The notes under the pieces: model-generated
Databases searched by the model: none
Seen by the model: the letters and a program-made list of their open reading frames with translations, nothing else
Told to the model about the DNA's origin: nothing
Made by a program: the position numbers and the translations under genes
NCBI GenBank assembly: GCA_003445035.1
Contig: DLVV01000213.1
Coordinates: 1-12,708 of the forward strand
Source: Planctomycetaceae bacterium
GTDB taxonomy: Bacteria; Planctomycetota; Planctomycetia; Planctomycetales; Planctomycetaceae
DNA: 12,708 nt
Direction of reading: 5' to 3'
Part shown: positions 1-8,800 of the stretch, piece by piece
How positions within the stretch are numbered: the first letter of the stretch is position 1
Layout: every line of letters starts with the position of its first letter

Positions 1-3000
1 TGGCCGTGGCGATGTTGTAGTTGACCCGCATCTGCATGCAGGGACGCATGTCGGCAAAACCCAGCAGCACGGCGCGACCGTCCTTGGACAACTGCACACC
101 GGTCACATCGACCCGATCGCGACCCTGTGACCCGTCGCTGACCTTGTAGTCCCGCGAACCGTACGAGGCAGCACGTCGGTAGTTCCATCTCTGGATGTTG
201 TAACGGCCGGCGTCGACGGCCAGTTTCCGGTCGAGTGGTCTGGGGAATCGGATCACCAGTCCGGCCGGCACGGCCGACAGGCCCTCGGCCAGGTTGAGCG
301 GTCGCCCGGTGGACCGGATGCGGAACAGGCCGCCGGGCCGGGTCTTGTTGCTTGACCAGCCGAACAGGCCACAGATGTAGAGTTGTCCATCGTCGGGGTG
401 GAATCGGCCACGGTGGATGCCGGTGGGAAGTTCGGGCAGGGGCAGTCGCGTGATGCCACCCTGGTGGATGTTGCCCACCTGTTCGTGGACCACTCGCCAG
501 ATGCGACCGGTGCCGTAGGAGAGGCTCAGCAGCGAGCCTCTCGGCAATGCCCAGCGATCGCTGGTCACCCAGACCGGGGCACTGGGGCTGCGGTCGGTCT
601 GCTTGTGGATCCAGCACAACGGCGGGTCGTAGCTGGTGTCCGTCTTGTCGGGGACGTAGGACATCATGTTGCCGTAGAAGCCGCCCTTGCGGATCCAGTT
701 GATCCGGTTCATCGGCGTCCAGTGTCCCTCCTGGTCGGTCGACAGGAAACTGCCATCGGCGTTGAGAGCCAGTCCGTTGGGAGCCCGGAACCCATTGGCC
801 ATCACCTGACTGGTCGATCCGTCGGCGGAGACGCGAATGACCGAGCCGTGTTGCGGGACCACTGCCGGCAGCGCGTGGCGGGCGCCCTTCATGTAATAGA
901 AGTTGCCTTTGGCATCGGTCTGCAGATCCATCGCAAATTCGTGGAAGTGTTCGGTGACCTGGGCGTCATTGTTGAAGTTCTCGTAGAAGTCGGTTTCGCC
1001 GTCGTCGTTTCGGTCGACCAGGTGTGTGATCTGGTCGCGGCCCAGGACATAGATCTGGTCGTCGACGATCCTCAGTCCCAGTGGCTGGAACAGCCCGGCT
1101 GCAACGCGTTTCCACGTCAGTTTGCCGGCGGTCGACTTGTCATCGCCATCGAGTGCGGTGCCCAGACCTGAGACGATCCAGACATCCCCCTGCCAGGTGC
1201 AGACGGCCGCCCGGCTGGCGTTTGAGAAATAGTCGAAGCCTCCCAGTCGCATCCAGCAACGCCACGGATTCTTTGACGGCAGTGTTATCTCATCGATTGC
1301 CAGCGGGGCCTTCGCGTCTCCCCGTCGCATCGAGGTCCGGACGGTTTCCCTCCACTGGGTAGCCGCTCCTCGGGCCAGGTCACCCCAGAAAGGGCTCGCC
1401 GGTGCCTTTCTCAGTTTTGCGGCCGTGGCGACAACATCTTGTCCGGGGCCCTGCCAGGTGAGAATCGAGATTCGGCGAGTCGTCTTGGCCGGGGGCAATA
1501 CCAGCCGGAGTGCTTCCCCGGTGGTGTCCCATCGGGCCCCGGCCGCTCCCTTGACGACGGAGGCGACGACGGTCTTTTTGAGCCAGTTGGTCCTGGTGGC
1601 CGGACGGGCCCGGTCGCGTGGCCCGATGCGAACCTGGGCCTGGCCATTGAACGACAGTGCCAGGCCGCGGTGGCCGGGCACCAGCCGTCCCCCCTGGTTG
1701 TGACCCAGAAAACCGCCACCAGAGAGGTTGGCAATCCGAGAGGGCACTTGCCCTTTGGTCGGCTTGTCTCCGTCAAAGGTCCATCGGGCTGCTCGGCCCT
1801 GGACGATCTCCTGGTCCCTGGCCAGTCTCGCGATGTCGTTGACGGGCAGCGTTCGGTGAAAGAACTGGATGTCGTCCAGGGCGCCATTGAGCGGCGGCAT
1901 GAAATTGGTGGCGGTGTAGCCCAGGCGGACGATGTGGTTCTTTTCGTCGGCGGATTTCAGTTCCTTGGCCCCGTCGGGACGGCCGTCGAGGAAGAGACGG
2001 GTCTGGCCGCTGTTGTGCGAGTAAGTGACGGCGGCGTGGTGCCACTTGCCGTCGTTGACCGGACGCGAGCCGATGACGACTCCCAACCATCCGACATCGA
2101 ACCCGAGCTTGCCGTCGCGGACGAAAAAGGTCTTTCCCTTGGGCACCCACTCGCCGCTGACGGCCGCCCGGCTGAAGATCGTGCCGATACCGGAGGTGGT
2201 TTTGATCCAGGCCGAGACGGTGAAGTCCCGAGCAAGTCCAATCTGTCCGGGAGCGGGTCCGCCGCTGGCGGCCAGCACGGCGATCGACTTAGCGAGCCGC
2301 GGGTCGGGGCGTTTCTGTGGTTTTCCGCGGTCGTCGACGACCGTGACGGCGGCTCCCGTGGTGGCGGCCAACTGGACGGCCTGCGGCGTGGTTGACGGTC
2401 CGACCTCGAGCAGGCGTTCGAGGACGTGGCGGTCTCCGATGGTGACCAACCGGGGTTGTTCGCGGACGGATGTCCTGCCGACGGTGTACTCGAGCACCAC
2501 ACGTGATCCCTGGCGATGCAGGCCCTTCCAGTGGGCCCACTTCCTGGGCAGCGGTCCGTAGGCCACGCCGTCGACTCCCCGGAGCCGCGTGTCCTTCCAG
2601 TTGTTCCCTTTTTTGTCGTTGTCGTTGTTCCGTGATGAGGCCCAGCCGGCGGCGTTGCCGTTGGAGAACATCAGGTTTCCGACCAGTCGCGGGTGGGTCG
2701 CGTGGCGACCGTCCATCGCGATGCCCTGCCAGTTAATGAATCCCCGTCCGGTCCAGAATCCGGCGACCCGCATCGTATCGGTGTCGAACAGCACGAAGGC
2801 GTTGCCCTGGGACACACCACCGGGTCCGTCATCGAGCCGGATGGCGATGCCTTTCTGGGCGATGTTGCCGGAAGCCACCTCGATCGAGGCGGTCAGGAAC
2901 GCGCCGTAATCCATGTCAATGTACGGCTTGCCGGTCAGCTTGATGTCGGTGTCCTGAGCGGTGGCCGTCGCGACCCAAAGCAGGCTCAGTGCGAGTCCTC

Positions 3001-3022
3001 GGGAAAATGACATGATGCTCAT
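1..3022 (-). CDS. Exported DUF6797 / LamG / beta-propeller protein (3' end outside window)
   Basis: An open frame runs without a stop from ATG 3022 to the window edge (1007 codons); its C-terminus is missing. Residues 1-22 form a signal peptide, probably cut after the ATA before QDTD. A DUF6797 domain follows (about 33-208; motifs MDYGAF, IAIRLDDG, GGVSQGNAF, HRQGSRVVLEYTV). Next comes a LamG/concanavalin-like core (266-391; DFTVSAWIK to ALDDIQFFHRTL), then a LamG-like strand pair (414-466) and the rest of DUF6797 (to about 560). From about 590 to 960 there is a beta-propeller of the PVC-type haem-protein class, with an EF-hand/dockerin-like loop at 670-681 (D-x-N-x-D-G-x-x-D-x-x-E). The family is assigned from recalled sequence signatures. 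A C-terminal CxxCH haem domain, common in such proteins, would lie outside the window and cannot be confirmed. An alternative ATG lies at 3013; neither has a clear Shine-Dalgarno. The gene starts 29 bp after the UxaE-like gene and is probably the fourth gene of the operon. It likely binds extracellular polysaccharide, but its reaction is unknown. Confidence 0.9.
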   Translation of the reverse strand, partial: MSIMSFSRGLALSLLWVATATAQDTDIKLTGKPYIDMDYGAFLTASIEVASGNIAQKGIAIRLDDGPGGVSQGNAFVLFDTDTMRVAGFWTGRGFINWQGIAMDGRHATHPRLVGNLMFSNGNAAGWASSRNNDNDKKGNNWKDTRLRGVDGVAYGPLPRKWAHWKGLHRQGSRVVLEYTVGRTSVREQPRLVTIGDRHVLERLLEVGPSTTPQAVQLAATTGAAVTVVDDRGKPQKRPDPRLAKSIAVLAASGGPAPGQIGLARDFTVSAWIKTTSGIGTIFSRAAVSGEWVPKGKTFFVRDGKLGFDVGWLGVVIGSRPVNDGKWHHAAVTYSHNSGQTRLFLDGRPDGAKELKSADEKNHIVRLGYTATNFMPPLNGALDDIQFFHRTLPVNDIARLARDQEIVQGRAARWTFDGDKPTKGQVPSRIANLSGGGFLGHNQGGRLVPGHRGLALSFNGQAQVRIGPRDRARPATRTNWLKKTVVASVVKGAAGARWDTTGEALRLVLPPAKTTRRISILTWQGPGQDVVATAAKLRKAPASPFWGDLARGAATQWRETVRTSMRRGDAKAPLAIDEITLPSKNPWRCWMRLGGFDYFSNASRAAVCTWQGDVWIVSGLGTALDGDDKSTAGKLTWKRVAAGLFQPLGLRIVDDQIYVLGRDQITHLVDRNDDGETDFYENFNNDAQVTEHFHEFAMDLQTDAKGNFYYMKGARHALPAVVPQHGSVIRVSADGSTSQVMANGFRAPNGLALNADGSFLSTDQEGHWTPMNRINWIRKGGFYGNMMSYVPDKTDTSYDPPLCWIHKQTDRSPSAPVWVTSDRWALPRGSLLSLSYGTGRIWRVVHEQVGNIHQGGITRLPLPELPTGIHRGRFHPDDGQLYICGLFGWSSNKTRPGGLFRIRSTGRPLNLAEGLSAVPAGLVIRFPRPLDRKLAVDAGRYNIQRWNYRRAASYGSRDYKVSDGSQGRDRVDVTGVQLSKDGRAVLLGFADMRPCMQMRVNYNIATA

Positions 3023-3051
3023 CGTGTGTTGGGTCCGCTGAAAGAAAGATG

Positions 3052-4344
3052 TCAGTCGGCAGCCGCCAGCCCCGCTTGTAGAGCGTCGAGATGTCGTTCG
3101 AAATGGTCCGCCAGCACCTCGGTGTAGGTTGCCTGTTGGGCCTCGAGCAGGCTGTGAAGCAGTGGGCCCAGTTCCGGGTCGGTCAGCACCGATCCGAAGG
3201 TGCAGTGCAGGATCTGTCGGCCCAGTCCCGTGAAGCCTTCTCCGGCCGGCACCTCGGACCAGAGGCCCAGGTACTGCCGTTCGAGTTCGACGGGGTCGGA
3301 GATCTCTTCGGCGGGAGGGGCCGAGTCGAGAGTGGCCGAGAGATGGTAAGTGGCGCGGTCGGTTTCGAATCGATCCCGCGAGAACCCGATGATCTTGCGG
3401 AACAGCGATTCGTCGTGTCTCGCGGCGACGCGGAGTGCTTCCAGGTAGCTCGTGCCGGCGGTCTTGACGTGGTAACAGCCTCGGGTGGCACGGGCCAGCA
3501 TCGCGTACATCGCCAGCTTGTCCGAACCGGAATGGAGGCTGAGCTTGTAGGGGCCGAGTTGTCGAGCCAGGGCGGCGTGATCGGCGAGCGAGCGGTCCAG
3601 GTCCTCGAGGTTCCCCTTGAAATCCACCCCCTTCTCGAAATCGCCGACGAAGCGCGGTGCGAGACTGATCAGGCGGATCCCGTCGGTCAGGCAGCGGTCG
3701 GCGATGATGTAGTGTTCGGCCAGGGTCGTTGGATGGTCGGTTTCATCGACCGAGAGTTCGATCTCATATTCCCGCCCGGCCAGTCCCTGCACCGCGGCGA
3801 TGTGACAGGCCAACTCGATCGCGTGGTTGATGGCACGACCGTACTTGACTCCGGCTCGCAGGCAGGCCTCCTCGGTGCACTCGATCTCCGACCCGGTTTC
3901 CAGTGTCAGTTTTCGCCCGCGGTATTCCCCCAGCCATGTCAGTTCTCCCTCGACCTCGGCAAACCGTTCTCTCAGGGTTGCCTCGTCGTAGTCATCGGCC
4001 TTCTCGTCGACGTGATCCGAAGGGTCGATGGTGAAGAAGCTGTAGCCGGCGGCAGCGGTGACGTCGGCGTCGTCGGTCGTTTTGAGGTGGTCGGCGTCCC
4101 CGCCGGTGGGGCCGGTCCAGCCGGCCGTCAGCATGCCGTTCAGCGCGTCGTCGAGCACGTCCTGTGGCGAGCGGTTGGTGCGAACCATCTCGCGGATGGA
4201 CTGCTGGGGAAAAATCGGCAAGATGCCGCGGCCCGAGCGTTGCATGGCCAGCACGTGGCCGGGAGTGGCCAGTCCGATGCGGTCGCCGAAGCCGAAGCTG
4301 GGTTCGGTGCCCAGCGTCCGGCAGGGGGCCGAGGTGTCGGTCAT
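3052..4344 (-). CDS. uxaE: Tagaturonate epimerase (UxaE) family protein
   Basis: This 430-residue protein has no signal peptide or membrane segment and is probably cytoplasmic. It resembles the tagaturonate/fructuronate epimerase family. The founding activity of that family interconverts D-tagaturonate and D-fructuronate at C4, linking galacturonate and glucuronate catabolism. Recognisable family stretches are FGFGDRIGLATPGH (17-30), DADHLKTTDDAD (83-94), the acidic SVDETDHPTT (198-207), SLHSGSDKLAMY (269-280) and HVKTAGTSYLEALR (292-305). The conserved Asp, His, Glu and Lys in these stretches are candidate metal and catalytic residues; that is inference, because I cannot align to a structure. 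The protein is somewhat shorter than the thermophilic members as I remember them. It starts 22 bp after the DUF1501 stop with no strong Shine-Dalgarno, which suggests translational coupling, and it ends 29 bp before the DUF6797 gene. It is the only obvious intracellular sugar enzyme in the operon. Its substrate may differ from tagaturonate, so the symbol names the family rather than a proven activity. Confidence 0.85.
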   Translation of the reverse strand: MTDTSAPCRTLGTEPSFGFGDRIGLATPGHVLAMQRSGRGILPIFPQQSIREMVRTNRSPQDVLDDALNGMLTAGWTGPTGGDADHLKTTDDADVTAAAGYSFFTIDPSDHVDEKADDYDEATLRERFAEVEGELTWLGEYRGRKLTLETGSEIECTEEACLRAGVKYGRAINHAIELACHIAAVQGLAGREYEIELSVDETDHPTTLAEHYIIADRCLTDGIRLISLAPRFVGDFEKGVDFKGNLEDLDRSLADHAALARQLGPYKLSLHSGSDKLAMYAMLARATRGCYHVKTAGTSYLEALRVAARHDESLFRKIIGFSRDRFETDRATYHLSATLDSAPPAEEISDPVELERQYLGLWSEVPAGEGFTGLGRQILHCTFGSVLTDPELGPLLHSLLEAQQATYTEVLADHFERHLDALQAGLAAAD

Positions 4345-4366
4345 CGAGCGGGCTCGGCCTTGGGAC

Positions 4367-5770
4367 TCAGGCGATGATCTGGTGGGCGATCTCGCCGTGC
4401 ACGTCGGTCAGACGGAAGTCGCGGCCCGAGTAGCGGTACGTCAGCCGCTCGTGGTCAATCCCGGCCAGGTGCAGGATCGTCGCGTGCAGGTCGTGAACGC
4501 TCATTCGGTTCTCGACGGCGTGCATGCCCATCTCGTCGGTCTGACCGTGGATCATGCCGCCCTTGACGCCACCACCGGCCAGCCAGATCGAAAATCCGGT
4601 GGCGTGATGGTTGCGGCCCCGGGCTCCCTGGGCCGTCGGCGTCCGTCCGAACTCGCCGCCCCAGATCACCAGTGTTTCCTCGAGCAGGCCGCGGGACTTG
4701 AGATCCTTGAGCAACGCGGCGATCGGCTGGTCGCTTTTGCCGGCGTCCCGCCTGTGGTCCATGATGTTGCCGTGGGCGTCCCAGGGCTGGCCGCTGCCGT
4801 AAAAGAGCTGGACCATCCGCACGCCCCGTTCGACCAGTCGGCGAGCGATCAGACAGCCGTCGGCGAACTGGCCGGAGCCGTAGGTTGAACGGGTGGCCTT
4901 GGTCTCGCGGCCGATGTCGAATGCCTCCTGGGCCTCGAACTGCATCCGGTAGGCCATCTCCAGGGAGGAGATGCGGGCGTCGAGCTGATTGTCGCTGTCC
5001 CGTCGCTTGAGGTGTTCGCGGTTGAGTTTCTGCATCAGATTCAACAGCCGACGCTGCGAGTTGCGGCCGAGATTCTGGTTGGTCAGGTTGCCGATGACCT
5101 TCTTGGGATCGAGCTTCGAGTTGTTGATGTGGGTGCCCTGGTAGATGCCGGGAAGAAAACTGTTCGACCACAGGGCGGGTCCGACGACGGGCTTGCCGGG
5201 ACAGAGCACGACGAAACCGGGCAGGTTCTGGTTCTCGGTCCCCAGTCCGTAGTTCAGCCACGAACCCATCGCCGGACGGATTGGCTGCTGGACACCACTG
5301 TTCATCATGAACAGGCCGGGCTCGTGGTTGGGGGTCGAGGTGTACATCGAGCGGATCACGCAGATGTCGTCGATGCAGGTGGAAACGTGGGGGTAGAGAT
5401 CGCTGACCGGGATGCCGCTCTGGCCCTGGTTGGCGAACTTGAAGGGCGTCGGCATCCACTTGCCGCCGGGTCCCTTCTTGCCGGCCTGCTTGACCAGTTC
5501 GGGCTTGGGATCGAAGGTGTCGACGTGCGAAGGGCCGCCGTTCATGAACAGGAAGATGACCCGCTTGGCCTTGGGCGTGTGGTGCGGGGACTTGGCGGCC
5601 AGGGGGTTGGATGAGGCGATCGAGATGGCCGGAGCGACGGGGGCCTTGGCTGCCGCGTGGACCGATTGCTGGTCGAGAACTCCAGCGAGTCCGAGCATGC
5701 CGAAACCGGCACCCGATTGGGCCAGCATCTGTCGGCGGCTGACCGGAAACAGCGGGACATCATGCGTCAT
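4367..5770 (-). CDS. DUF1501 domain-containing protein with Tat-like leader
   Basis: This 467-residue member of the DUF1501 family has an alkaline-phosphatase/sulfatase-like fold, but no substrate is established for the family. The N-terminus carries a twin-arginine-like motif (SRRQML, 11-16) followed by a hydrophobic stretch (AGFGMLGLAGVL), so Tat export is likely. The fold signatures are VIFLFMNGGPSHVDTFDPKP (71-90), SMYTSTPNHEPG (141-152), WGGEFGRTP (370-378), GRNHHATGF (385-393) and a conserved C-terminal SVHDLHATILHLAGIDH block (424-440). The histidines and acidic residues of these motifs match the metal-site pattern of the superfamily, but I see no canonical Cys/Ser sulfatase nucleophile motif. 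The motif often written GRDH reads GRNH here. ATG 5770 is supported by AAGGA nine bases upstream. DUF1501 genes very often follow a PSD1 cytochrome gene in planctomycetes, as here (53 bp gap), so the two products probably work together. Confidence 0.94.
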   Translation of the reverse strand: MTHDVPLFPVSRRQMLAQSGAGFGMLGLAGVLDQQSVHAAAKAPVAPAISIASSNPLAAKSPHHTPKAKRVIFLFMNGGPSHVDTFDPKPELVKQAGKKGPGGKWMPTPFKFANQGQSGIPVSDLYPHVSTCIDDICVIRSMYTSTPNHEPGLFMMNSGVQQPIRPAMGSWLNYGLGTENQNLPGFVVLCPGKPVVGPALWSNSFLPGIYQGTHINNSKLDPKKVIGNLTNQNLGRNSQRRLLNLMQKLNREHLKRRDSDNQLDARISSLEMAYRMQFEAQEAFDIGRETKATRSTYGSGQFADGCLIARRLVERGVRMVQLFYGSGQPWDAHGNIMDHRRDAGKSDQPIAALLKDLKSRGLLEETLVIWGGEFGRTPTAQGARGRNHHATGFSIWLAGGGVKGGMIHGQTDEMGMHAVENRMSVHDLHATILHLAGIDHERLTYRYSGRDFRLTDVHGEIAHQIIA

Positions 5771-5779
5771 CGGATCGCG

Positions 5780-5784
5780 TCCTT
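5780..5784 (-). promoter_or_regulatory. Ribosome binding site of the DUF1501 gene
   Basis: On the minus strand AAGGA lies nine bases before ATG 5770. It is the clearest Shine-Dalgarno sequence in the window and supports that start. The other visible starts have no or only weak matches, which is common in planctomycetes. Confidence 0.6.
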
Positions 5785-5823
5785 TTCCTGTCGCAGGCCA
5801 GGTGGCCCGCGGGTGGAGATCTC

Positions 5824-8800
5824 TCAGTCAATATACGTGAATTCGTTGCTGCCGAGCAGCGCCAGGGCGTACTGCAACCACGGCGAGAGCTTATCGTTTT
5901 TCTCGGACGAGGCAGCGACCTCCTTGAGAAACTCTTCACCGATCGTCACTTCCGAAGCATTCGGGCGACGGGCGAACAACAACTGGTACGCCCGGCGAAT
6001 TCGCTCGGACCCATCATCCGGGACGTCCTTTTCGAGACGCTTGACCAGAGCCTGGGCCTGCTTGTTCATGAATCCGCTGTTGAGCACGAACAACTGTTGC
6101 AGGGGGACGGTGGTCGAAGTGCGGCGGTCGCTGGTGATGTTGGGGTCGGGGAAGTCGAAGAGCCTCAGCAACTCGTTGAGCTTGTGCCGGGAGACGAAGC
6201 CGTAGAGCGTGCGTCGCCGGTTGTTGGCGTCATCGAGTTTCTTGGACGGGCCGCCGAAGGTCAGGTCGAGGTTGCCCGAAACAGCCAGCATCGCGTCCCG
6301 CCAGGGCTCGACTTCGAGCCGTCGCCGGTTCATTCGCCAAAGCAGGCGGTTGTCACCGTCGACGGAGAAATTCTTTTCGTTGAAATCGGCGGCACGTCCG
6401 TAGGTGGCCGAGAGCAGGATCGTGCGGTGCAGCCACTTCAGCGACCACTTGTTCTCGACCAGTCCGACGGCAAGCCAGTCGAGCAACCCCGGGTGGGTTG
6501 GTCGTTCGCCGAGCGAACCGAAGTTCGACGGGGTGCGGACCAGGCCGAAGCCGAAGTGTCCGGCCCAGACGCGGTTGACGATCACGCGGGCGGTCAGCGG
6601 GTTGTCCGGGGCGGTCAGCGAGCGAGCCAGTTCCAGGCGGCCGCTGCCGGTGGGCTGGAACGCGGTTCGCTTGCCGGCCGTCAGGATGGCCGGGAACGAA
6701 CGCGGTGCGACGGCACCCAGGCTGGTGGGGTCGCCGGCGCGGTAGATCTGAAGGTCCTTGCCACCGGAATCGACCAGCGTGTGCGCGACGTGAATCTGGA
6801 TTCCGTCGGCGGTCTTCTTGAGCGCCGCGAAACGGTCCCGTCGCGTTTTGAGTCCCGCGGCAGCCTGCTGGGGCAGCATGCCCGCAGCGTCAGCGGCCGG
6901 CAGGGCCAGCAGGCCCTGGTCGAACAGGTGCTCGGAAAGCAGCACGGCGTCGGCGCGGTCCCGTTTCTCGGTCGTCTTGTCGCCGGGCTTCCTGCCCCTG
7001 GCCTTGCGGGCCCTGGCCAGGATCGCCTCGGGCACCGGGGTCATCTCGAGCCGGGCTCCCGAGAAAACGCTGTGGTCGCTGTTGATCGGGTTGTCGGCCG
7101 GGTGGTCGGCGCCGGTGGTCACCAGCGTGAGGAACTTGGCCTCGGGAGGAACAGGAACGGCGAAGGAGGCGTACTTGCCGTCTCCCTTGAGCGGAGGAGG
7201 CAGAGGGCCGGCAAAGTAGTACTGCTTGTCGTTTTCCTCGACCTTCTGTTTTCGACCGTTGACGTACCCGGCGATGATCGCGTCGTAGACCTCGGGCTTG
7301 CTGTGTGGCTTGGAAAGCACCACGGCGGTGTGAACGCTGGAGACACCGGTGCCGACCGAATCGTCGTTGAGCCCGGCGCGATCAACCTTGAAGAGGAACG
7401 CCTGGTCGGCGGGCAACAGCCCCGCCTTGCGGATTTCGTCGAGGTCAAAGGTGATCAGGGCGTTGGCATGCATGCCGATGCCCTGTTCGGTTCGGCCCAG
7501 GTTCGAGCGGGTCCGCTTGCCGATGGTGCGAATGCCGCCGTCGGTGTTCCAGCCGTCGTTGACGATCTGGCCGAACTTGTCGCTCGAACTGCCAATGTGG
7601 ATGAAGTGAAAGCGGACCCCGGGTGAGATCTGGGCGACGTTGCCCCAGCCGGCGCTGATGCGGTCGACTCCGAGGCTGTTGGCCGAAGCGACCGATTTGA
7701 AGCGGTCCGATCCGATGGCCGATTCCAGGGAGGTGCCGGCGGTGTCATCGAAGAGGTTGCCGAGCGGGATGTGGCCGGGCTTGACCCGGGCCTTGTCCTT
7801 GGCCTTGACGAACGCGACGTCGGCGCCGAACCGTTCGAACAGTTCCTTGTGTCTTGGCAGACGGGTCTTGACCGCCTTGGCGATGTGTTCGCCAGCAGCC
7901 TTGACCGCCTGCCGTTGGTCCTTGTCCCCGGAGAGGTCCTTCTTCGGGTCCTGGCCCTTGATCAACTCGAACCATCCGGCCAGGTGGGGCCGTTTGGCTC
8001 CCCGCTTGCGGTTGAAGAGGTACTTCTCCCAACGCTTGATCAGTTCCTGGCTGAGCTTGAGTTCCTTGGCAACCTTTTCGACCAGCTTCTTGTTCTTGCC
8101 GTTGGTGATACGACGGTTGTGCAACACCCAGCCGCCGACGACGTAGTCGGGGATGCGGTCGACCAGGTCGGGACGCAACAGGCGGGCCTGTTCGTCGAGG
8201 TAGCGGTCGATGACCAGTTGTTGGTCCTTGACCGCCTGGTCGGCCTTCTGTTTTTTCGAGACGATCTGCTGGGAGACGATCGGGCGTTCGCGGTACTGGG
8301 AGCTCGAGAAGATTCCGGCCAGGCCGTAGTAGTCTTCGACCGTAAACGGGTCGTACTTGTGATCGTGACACCGGGCACACGAGACGGTCACTCCCAGCAG
8401 CCCCCGGGTGAGCGTGTCGACCCGGTCGTCCCATTCGTCGGCCAGGGCCTTGGCCTTTTCTCCGTTGTCCTGGTAGTAGACCGGTCCCATCGCAAAGAAG
8501 CCCAGGGCGGCCAGACGGTCGTGCCGGTCGGAGGCGTCTCCAACCAGGTCGGCGGCCACCTGGTTGCGGATGAACTCGTCGTAGGGCATGTCGGCGTTGA
8601 GTGAGCGGACGACCCAGTCCCGGTAACGGTGTCCATGTGGGTACCGTCGGGCCTTGAAGGTGTGAGCCTGGTCTTCGGCGTAGCGGGCCACGTCCAGCCA
8701 GTGGCGGGCCCAGCGTTCGCCGTAATGCCGGGACTGCAGCAGCCGGTCGACGACACGGGCGAACGCGGCTGGCTGGTCGTCGTTGATGAACGCTTCGACC

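Noticed and set aside
1..3022. A broken or frameshifted gene, because only short minus-strand frames stand out in this region
   Set aside because: Reading from ATG 3022 and checking the frame at many points (for example around 2518, 1837, 1456, 1195, 892, 664 and 373) shows one continuous frame. It simply has no stop before the window edge.
3091..4377. A 428-codon open frame on the plus strand opposite the UxaE-like gene
   Set aside because: It is antisense to a clear family member over its whole length, and its Val/Gly/Asp-rich translation resembles no known protein. Long antisense frames are expected at this GC content and codon bias.
5796..5807. Short inverted repeat GGCCA-GG-TGGCC between the PSD1 and DUF1501 genes
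   Set aside because: Five-bp arms with a two-base centre are likely by chance in GC-rich DNA. There is no T-run and no sign of a separate transcription unit.
6097..7626. A 509-codon open frame on the plus strand opposite the PSD1 gene
   Set aside because: It is a shadow of the PSD1 reading frame: low-complexity Val/Gly/Arg translation, no domain, and no promoter or ribosome site. The same holds for the plus-strand frames at 1439-2395, 7771-8604 and 11170-12297.
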